In this document: positions 56,801-64,000 of the stretch, one piece after another
Position numbering within the stretch: position 1 is the first letter of the stretch
Layout: every line of letters starts with the position of its first letter
Assembly (NCBI GenBank): GCA_039621445.1
Contig: CP154955.1
Coordinates: forward strand, 36,931,123-36,995,122
DNA from: Euglena gracilis
Taxonomy: Eukaryota; Euglenida; Euglenophyceae; Euglenales
Length of the DNA: 64,000 bases
Reading direction: 5' to 3'
Position numbers and translations under genes: made by a program
Notes under the pieces: generated by a model
The model's database searches: none
Told to the model about the DNA's origin: nothing
The model's input: only the letters and a program-made list of their open reading frames with translations

Positions 56801-57740
56801 AATACAACCATTAACGATTTCCTTGGAAGAAACCCCAGCTGAAAGCGATATCAAAGCGCTTTTACGCTTTTATGGGTAATTTTGGACAAAATGGGGGTAC
56901 CCCCCCCTGAAGCCACCACTGACCAAGTGGTTGACGCTTTAATTCAGCTGTTTCAATTTTCAAAGGCCAAAGCCCGCAATGCATACAGTGCTATGCTTTT
57001 AAACCCTGGCTTTGGTGGCCTAAGTTTCCATGCCATGTTGGCACCTTATAAAAGGCTTTGGAACCAAACCTGGAGAAATATGGTGCATTTTGGGATCCCC
57101 TCCTAATCCTCCTGGGGCTGGCACAGCTGGGGCTGGCACAGTCCCCCCCTGCCCTCTGATATATGTACGCAACTGCGTACACAACTAATTTTCTGCTCAC
57201 GAATCCTCTGTTTATACAGGAGTTCGGATTTGTCACAGGTCCAAAGAACCACCAGTGTGTTGGGGGGGGGGGGGCACCCTACATCAAAATTAAACGTAAA
57301 GGTCAAAAACTCCATAAGTGGGAGCGAGTTGTCTCCATTCCCCAATGCCCCCAAATCAGTCCCTTTCATTTAATGATGGCTTATGTGGCAACAACACGTT
57401 TCTTTATGAAACCTGGGGGCCCCCTGTTGATTACGTTAAAAACCCCCTACAAAGCCATTAAGGCAGATACCATTGCTTCTATCACCAAAAGAATTTTTGA
57501 GCAAACAGGGGGTACCCCCCCAGGTTTTGGGAGCCCACACCACCAGAGGGGCAGGTTGGTTTACTTAAAAAATTGGGCCTTTCTGCCCAAGAAGTTTGTG
57601 AAATTGGTCAATGGAAGGGGGTGAAGGCTTTCACTTGGTGCCCAAGGTGTTTTGGAAGGTGCCCTGGCCCCCCTTTTTTTCAGTGCACAATCTGGCCTCA
57701 CAATGGCAAAGTGGGGAGCCCGAGGTGTCTCGTACCCCCT
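56744..57740 (+). pseudogene. Element 2 tyrosine recombinase, broken
   Basis: Homologous to the element 1 recombinase, but the ATG is replaced by GTG and an in-frame TGA occurs at about 56,840. The segment around the first catalytic Arg (LRTQLIFCSRILCLYRSSDL, about 57,170-57,230) is intact. The His-x-x-Arg box is still encoded (about 57,535) but loses frame immediately after. Confidence 0.7.
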
Positions 57741-58123
57741 CTTGGCAAGCCGAAAAGGGAGGAAGGGACACCGAGGGCGAAGCACAAAGACATTGTCAGA
57801 CCGACCTCCCCACCCATATACGAGAATTTGTCTTCAAACGCCCTCGGTCAGAAGATGGGGGCCGGGGAGGGGCGGTGGGAGGGGGGCGGGGCCAGGGAAA
57901 AAGACAGCGCCACGGTCGCCACGCCGGAGACAATGCAGCCAACTCCGGCGAGGCGGCACTAAGCGGGACCTCCTAACCCAGCGCAGCGAACAATCACACA
58001 ACAAAGTGCCGGCGAGCAAGGCACGGCCTCACAATGTCTTTGTGCTTCACCCTCGGTGTCCCTTCCTCCCTTTTCGGCTTGCCTCGAGGGAGTAAGAGAA
58101 GCTGGAGAACCTGGAGGTGCTGA

Positions 58124-59041
58124 GATGACGTTGGACGCGACCGGCCGCGCGGCCAGACGGACGAACGAGGACGAGGCGGAAGAAGAGGAAGAGGAACCCC
58201 TGCAGTGGGAAGAGGCCCGCCTCAGCCTGCCGACGGACCTGGAGAAGGTCTTGCTTCGCCAACAGGCGGGCTCCTTGAGTTTGGACATCCATACCCTTTT
58301 TGAAGGGTGCCCAAATTAGACGGGCTGAAAGAGCGACCAGAGGTGAACAACCACAGACACGACGCAGGCTCCAAGGTGGACAAGCTGCTGCCGAGCAACC
58401 AACAAAGAATTTTGAATTTGCTGAGAATGTATGCATTTATCCATGAAAGGGTACAAGCTGACAAGGTGGTGATGAGCCAGCAGTTCTTCTACTTGTTGTT
58501 GGAACTGGGCAGGTGGTTGGGGGAAGAACGCAAGAAGGCAAGCCTCCCACATTCAGTGGAACAGAAGGAGCAGAAGCTGTTCAGTACCGAAAATTTGAAG
58601 ATTCAACAAGAGGTGGAGAAGATCAACAAGGCCAAAGGAGGCTTCTTCCACCCTGAAGTTTTTCCAATGCTTCCCCCTCCACCACTGGCCATTCCCAGCA
58701 GGGAATGTCGTTTATTTTACTTTCTCCGGGTGCAGGATTCAAGTTCAAGAAAGGAAAAGGAGGATGGCCAACCTTTGGAAGAGATGGACATGGCAAAGGA
58801 AGCTGGAAGAAAGGAGGAAAAGGCAAAGGCAGAGGTAAGCCCTGCACAGCTGCCTCAGCAGCCTCAGGGAAGGGGAAAACCCCAGAATCCCCCTGCTCAG
58901 CACCCACAGTTGGCTGCAGCAGGACCCAAATGGCAGGGCCCACAGTGGCCTGGCCAACAACATAGGCCCAAGGGATCCCAGGTCTGTGCACACACAGCAG
59001 ACACACACCCCCCCCCATCATTCCAGTGCAGGACAGGGTGA
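58124..59041 (+). pseudogene. Element 3 Gag-like region
   Basis: A 5' frame from 58,124 (acidic EDEAEEEEEEPLQWEE, then LPTDLEKVLLRQQAG) continues in the neighbouring frame at about 58,307 after a one-base change. That frame runs to 59,041 with a helical stretch (QRILNLLRMYAFIHE; QQFFYLLLELGRWLGEE) and a Lys/Glu- then Pro/Gln-rich tail. No zinc knuckle is visible. Function as Gag is inferred from position. Confidence 0.55.
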
Positions 59042-59199
59042 TCTGGCAGAAGTGGCCTGGGGGAACACACCCCTACACCAGAGATTGAAGCTCTGCCTAC
59101 CCTGGTGGGAAGAACATGCCAGCCCACACCATGTCAAGTTGATCAGGAGGGGATCACCCCCAGTGGCATCATCCACCCACCCTGTCTATAAAAAAAACA

Positions 59200-60550
59200 G
59201 ACAGGGCTGAAATTTGGAGCAGGCCCAAAAGATTTTGAAAGATTATCAAAAATCTGTGGTTGTAAAAAAGGTGGAATCAGATTGCACAGCCCATCTGCTT
59301 CCTTTGTTCCTCATTTCAAAAGAGGAACCCTTATAGGAAACAAAATGGAGGTTTATTTCAGATTGCAGGGAAATAAATGCATTCTTCCAGGTAAAAAAAG
59401 TTCACCCTGGATCACATGCAGGGCACCTACCACCTTCTCCAAAAGCGTCACTGGGGGGGGGGGCAAAAGTCGATTTAAAAGATGCCCACTTTCATGTTCC
59501 CCTGCACGACACCTTAAGGCCTTATCTAGAGCACAGGGTGGGGTACCAGGTCTGGGAGTATCAGGCAGCCCCCTTTGGGCTAAATATCATGCCCCGGGTT
59601 TTTCAGGGCCTAATGGGTGCATTCGAAAAAAGACGGCATCAAAGGGGAATTCAGGTGTATGTCTACCTATACAACATCTACATAACAGCCCCCAACCCAG
59701 CCGCCTTAACAAAGCATCTCAGCCTGGTAGTGGAGGATTTAATTGCCAGTGGGTTCAAAATCAATCTCAAGAAAAGTCTGCAGCAGCCAAACCAATTGGT
59801 TCCCCATTTGGGGTTTCTTATCAACTTTCAGGAAGGAAAGTTGCAACTCTCCCCTCAAAAGACAAAAGGGGTCGGAAAAAAACTAGGAAAGTTCATTACA
59901 AAAAGCATCATGTCAAAAAGGCAGGTGGCTGCCATTTTAGGAAACATCCGGGCAAATCTGCTGGCCCTGCCGTTTTTTAAGGGCCTTCACCACCATGCTC
60001 TCCAATTTTCTGGTAGCGCATTCCCAGGGGGGGGAAGAAAAAACCCTTTAACAAAATTTTGCAGTCATTCTTCCACTGGCTGATCAAAAACAATGTCAAC
60101 CTGGAGGTGAAATGGGTTCCCTCCGGCCAATGCCTGGCAGACCCCCTCAGCAGGTGGAGACAGGACAGGGGGGATTACTTCCTGGCCAAAAAAAATTTAA
60201 GCATCTGTTAAAAAAATTTCAGCCCTTCATCACCATCCGGACAGACATTTTTGCCTCCCCAGGAAACAAAAAGCCAGCAGATTTGTGTCCAGGTGGCCCA
60301 ATTGGGAGGCCAAGGCAACAGTGCCCTGCAGTGTCCACTGGAAAACCTGGGTGGGCTCTATGCCAACCACCCCAGGTCCACAATTCAAAAAGTCCTGGCC
60401 AGGCTGCAGCTTTTTCCCAAAGCAAAAGTTTTGACGGTGGTCCCTTTCGGGCTTCAGCACCATGGTGGCCCCTATTAAAAAAGCTGAAGACCACACACAC
60501 ACCATGTGTCAAGGTGAACCATTACCCAGGAATGTTACAAAACTGTTAGG
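59200..60550 (+). pseudogene. Element 3 RT/RNase H region, catalytic motif lost
   Basis: RT homology is clear (YQVWEYQAAPFGLNIMPRVF, then LGFLINFQEGKLQLSP and MSKRQVAAILGNIRANLLAL). The catalytic box reads YLYN where YLDD is expected (about 59,665), so both Asp residues are gone. Part of RNase H is missing around 60,040. The domain after it reads YANHPRSTIQ instead of YANPPWS. Several frame changes. Inactive. Confidence 0.75.
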
Positions 60551-60559
60551 GAAAAATTG

Positions 60560-61510
60560 CCACCACCCAGGTGACCCCTCCTCTGCCTGATCTGCGCAGG
60601 TCAATTTTACAGGGGAAAGGAACTCAATTTTCATGCATTGATGATTGTATAAGGAAAAAACCCAGTCTGAAAAGATATCACAGTGGCTTTACGCATCTCT
60701 GGAACTTTCTTCAACAAGGGGTGGTCCCCCCAACCAAGAATCATCTGACGAAATTGCAGATGCTGTGGTACAATTGTTCAGAGTTTCCCCTGCACACGCT
60801 ATAAATTTCTACTCCGGTGTGTTACTTTTGCCAGGGGTTGGGGACAAATTGATGTTTCACCCCCTGCCGACACCATATAAAAAAGCGTGGAATAACAATG
60901 TTCAAAAATATGGTGCTTTCTGGCATCTCTGGCCTCTGCTGAGGCATCTGGCAGCAGTTGCATTTGATGCACCGAAGAACAACCTGTTATACTTACGTTT
61001 ACAACTCGTTCGTGTGTTTCGCCTTTTAATGTTGCTCATATCTTCAGATTTATGAGAAATGAAACGTTGCGCAAGTTTCCGTGTCTCAACTCCTTACGTA
61101 AAAAATAGGAGGAAGGGTAAAAAAGTGGCAAAATGGGAGATAATGGTTTCTTTGCCAGAAATCTCCCAAATCTTCCCCTTTCACCTTCTGAAGGAGTACG
61201 TGGCCCTCAGAAGAGACCATTGCCCCCCAGGGGCCTGTGTTTTTGACCCTCCAACCCCCCTTAAGGGGCATCATGGCAGACACCATTGCACCTTTAACAA
61301 AAAATGCCTCAGAAGAATTTGAGACTGATTCTCGTATTGGGGCACCCACTCCACCAGGGGGGCAGGAGTCAACCCTGTTGAAAGAAAAAATTGGGTCTGA
61401 GCTCAGAGTTGGTTTGTGAAATTGGTCAGTGGAAAAGTGTGGAGGCCTTTTGCTCACACTATCAAAGGTTGGGTGCCCAAGAAAACTTGGATCACGCTTT
61501 ACGATTAAAT
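60560..61510 (+). pseudogene. Element 3 tyrosine recombinase remnant
   Basis: Successive frames carry an N-terminal helical part (about 60,645-60,800), a middle part (ISQIFPFHLLKEYVALRR, about 61,160) and the C-terminal part GLSSELVCEIGQWKSVEAF followed by SHYQRLGAQ (about 61,393-61,480). The His-x-x-Arg box near 61,345 is shifted out of frame. Confidence 0.65.
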
Positions 61511-61914
61511 TTTTTTGGCGGACACGCCCCTCACGGGGGGGGGGGGGCACAGTCGACCTCACTCGGGGGAAGTGTGAAGCCCGAGGTGTCTCGCACTTCC
61601 CCGAGGCAGACCGAGAGGGGAGGGAGGGGCACCGAGGGCGAAGCACAAACACAAAGTGAACCCACCCTACCGTCCCAGAAAAAAAAACGATCTTCCGGGG
61701 GGGGCTCCAGGAAGGGGTCTCCTCCTAGTAATCGTCCGCGCCGGAAGGACAAGCCAGCAAACTCCGGCAAAATCGCAGAGACTAAAGGAGAAAGGCCTAA
61801 CCTAACCAAAAACATTCACATTCAAACAGCTGGCAAACAAGTCATGACCTCACTTGGTGTTTGTGCTTCGCCCTCTGTGTCCCTTCCTCCCTTCTCGGTC
61901 TGCCTCGGGGGAGC

Positions 61915-62220
61915 AATTGTGTCACGCCCCTTGGGAGGGAGGGGTCCCACCAATGTAAGGGTCCCATAAATTTGTTGTGCTTTTTAGTTTAAAAGAAACC
62001 CGAACCTTAAATTTTATGTCAACCTCGCCCAGAACCAAAAACATTTCTGGGTCTCTTTTTGGGGGAAAGAAAAAAAGACTCAAAATGAATATTTTTGGGG
62101 CGTTTAAGCCACAAAAAAAATCAGCGCTTCACGCCAGGAGGTAGTTGGTCCCCCCATACATTACCCAGTTGCGGGGTTTCGGATTTCCAGCCTTGAAACC
62201 CCTCGACCCTCCCCGAAAAC
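61915..62220. repeat. Dispersed repeat part B, right of element 3
   Basis: Homologous to 45,695-45,975. It starts with ATTGTGTCACGCCCCTTGG, continuing the repeat interrupted at 47,545. Confidence 0.7.
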
Positions 62221-62224
62221 TTCG

Positions 62225-62370
62225 CATTCCCCCGAGGCAGACCGAGAGGTGAGGAATGAACCGTTTGCTGGTTTTCTGGGTATGAAGGTTTTTGAGTAAG
62301 TTAGGCGTGCCCCTTTTAGCACTTCAACTTTGCATGAGGTGGCTTGTGTGGACGATTCCTTGGGGAGACG
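62225..62370. mobile_element. Terminal fragment of another element-3-type retroelement
   Basis: CATTCCCCCGAGGCAGACCG ... TTGCTGGTTTTCTGGGTATG resembles the right terminus of element 3 read inwards. Element 4 begins directly after it, so element 4 probably inserted into this copy. Confidence 0.5.
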
Positions 62371-64000
62371 CCGACGCCTCGGGTTCCGCACTTTGCCCTT
62401 GAGGCCATGCCTTGCTCGCCGGCGGTGTTGTGTGATTATTCGTAACGCTGGGTTAGGAGTCCCTGCTTAGTGCCTTTTTTCACCGGAGTTGGCTGATTCT
62501 CAATTTGTCCTTCGAAAGCCAGAAGCAAGGAACAGAGTTCCGAACGAAGAAGAACCAAGACGATTAGTCAACATGATAAGAATATCCAGAAAAACACGAA
62601 CCTGAAGAGTGTTAATTGACAAGCCAATTATCAATTTCAAATCTGACTTCAATGAACAATGCAGTGGAGAAGAAATTGGAATCAAACACTCGACGTGAAC
62701 TACCTGGAGCAGCAGAAGCCGCAGCAGCTGGGGGTCCTGGAGGTACGGACAAAACGCGGCGAGCCATGGACGTCCCTTCCCCCCAAGATCCTTTCATCAA
62801 AAAATTCCCAGTGACCCGGTGACGGCCACGGAATGTGGACCACAGTTGTCAGAAATACCAGAAGGAGGCACACACCCCCAGCCCAAGACGGGCAGAAACA
62901 CCTGGGCATTGGGGTCCAAAAGCCAAGCCAGATGGGACAAAAGAAACCCAAAGGATTACCGTGGCAAAAGTAGGGAAGATGGAATCAAGGACAAGGTGGT
63001 GGCCATGGAGGCCAATTCTACAAGCAACTCCCGACAGGAAGGAGAAGAAAAGGTCTGTCAAATTCCCATGATTTTTGCAACACAACAACCCCCCCCCCAA
63101 GGGGAAGAAGGGGAGGACAGCAGCCCCCACACATTTCCAGTGGAGCTGGAGACCAAGGTCAAGGGCAGCCCCATGGAGGGGAGACCAAGGCTATATGGAC
63201 CAGAATTTTGTTCAATTTCATTTTCACGGCCATGGAGGCCAACAAGTGCAGGGCCATTGACGCCAGAATTTATCAGGCCAGTGAGGCCAAATGCGTCAAC
63301 AAGGCCATAAGGGCCAAAGGGGAGGTCCAGAAATGGCCCCCCAGAAGCTAAGGTGCAAACGTTATACAGATCAACTGCAGCAACCCCAGGAGGACGCCCC
63401 CACAGGGGAAGCGGAGGACAAGGGGGTAAACCCCTCTTACAATCATTTTTCAATACACATTGCAGTGGCAAGGCAAAACAATGGGGATATCCAAAAAGGG
63501 GCCCCTATGTTATGTCAAATGAAAACACCAGAGACAAAGTGGAAGATCAAAGAGCCTGTGAGAAGAGCATGCAATCCTTGCAGAATGTCAATCCCTGGGG
63601 GAACCAAAGGTTCAATGTCCAAAACCCCCCACCCAACCCCCAGAAAAACACCTGATTGGGGAGATAACTTCCACGGAGGAAAAATGGGCAGACACATCCC
63701 TGCACCATAGGCTTCAGAAAAGCCTAAAATGGTGGTCAAAACATGCCCCCCACCCAGCAACCTGTCAGTCGATCAACAGTGGAATTCATCCCCCCTGGAT
63801 AAAACCCCAAAAATTGTCCACACTCCCAAAGCCCAGAGCCCACTTGAACCTGAATCAGGCAGAAACAACTATACTGGATTACAAAAAAACTGCGTCAATA
63901 AAACGAGTTTGGGATTCAGAAACCCAGCATTTGATCCCAGGGTTTCTAATTTCAAAGCCAGAAGGGGGAACTACAAAATGGAGAATGATCAGCGACTGCA
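62371..64000 (+). mobile_element. DIRS-like element 4, 5' part (runs off window)
   Basis: Starts with the tip CCGACGCCTCGGGTTCCGCA and the shared inverted repeat (GAGGCCATGCCTTGCTCGCC ... CCGGAGTTGGCTG, about 62,400-62,495). The ORF start at 62,659 (MQWRRNWNQTLDVNYLEQQK) matches elements 1 and 2 but stops after about 50 codons, and the Gag-like part is spread over all three frames. At the end of the window RT sequence appears in order (NLNQAET.ILDYKKTASIKR, HLIPGFLISKPEGGTTKW, RMISDC). The rest is outside the window. Confidence 0.75.

Larger units (their letters stand above)
53416..58094 (+). mobile_element. DIRS-like element 2 (plus strand), 4.7 kb
   Basis: Inverted ends at about 53,446-53,545 and 57,935-58,035 match those of element 1. 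Outer tips are CCGACACCTCGGGCTCGC at the left and CTCGAGGGAGTA at the right. An internal complementary region at about 57,692-57,800 joins complements of both tips. Same gene order as element 1 and close to it in sequence, but with more frame breaks. Confidence 0.85.
47546..61912 (+). mobile_element. DIRS-like element 3, split by elements 1 and 2
   Basis: Its left terminus (CCTCGGGCTCCGCACTGCCC, then GAGGTCATT..GCCGGCTGTTTG.ATGTGAATGTTTTTGG) mirrors the right terminus at about 61,745-61,912. The left repeat is cut at about 47,626 by element 1 and resumes at about 52,173 (GGCCTGTCCCCTTTTGCG..). Element 3 sequence continues to about 53,415, is cut by element 2, resumes at about 58,095 and runs to 61,912. 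Total own length is about 5.1 kb. It carries Gag-like, RT/RNase H and tyrosine-recombinase regions, all with frame breaks. Confidence 0.7.

Overview
The window is nuclear DNA of an intron-rich eukaryote, not a prokaryote. Candidate exons lie between GT..AG splice sites, long microsatellites and poly-G/poly-C tracts are common, and retroelements and short inverted-repeat transposons fill much of the space. The standard stop codons fit every model. Dense TEs, tyrosine-recombinase retroelements, very GC-rich third codon positions in some exons and introns as short as 24-47 nt suggest a protist or alga. This is inference; the species is not recognisable.

Layout. (1) 1-21,518: a giant imperfect palindrome. 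The left arm (1-10,064, running past the window start) and right arm (11,361-21,518) are inverted copies around a unique 1.3 kb spacer. Each arm carries the same candidate exons, the same 2 kb terminal-inverted-repeat (TIR) transposon, a G/C-rich MITE-like repeat and the same microsatellites. One gene (P) starts in the spacer and runs into the right arm, so its left-arm copy is cut off at the 5' side. (2) 22,075-30,988: a 15-exon gene for a LicD/fukutin-family type II membrane protein (518 codons, all splice phases agree). This is the best-supported host gene here. (3) 31-47 kb: several smaller candidate spliced genes and orphan exons among repeats and degraded retroelement pieces. The clearest is a three-exon, 95-codon gene at 46,443-47,177. 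(4) 47,400-64,000: DIRS-like tyrosine-recombinase retroelements, nested. Elements 1 (minus) and 2 (plus) both sit inside element 3, which splits an older dispersed repeat. Element 4 starts at 62,371 inside another fragment and leaves the window.

The DIRS-like elements encode a Gag-like region, reverse transcriptase/RNase H, a C-terminal domain with an NPPW motif like N6-adenine methyltransferases, and a tyrosine recombinase. Their termini and internal complementary region match the DIRS replication model. All copies seen carry frameshifts. The LicD protein would be expected to act in the Golgi/ER lumen on glycan or phospho-sugar modification. No functional link between the host genes is visible.
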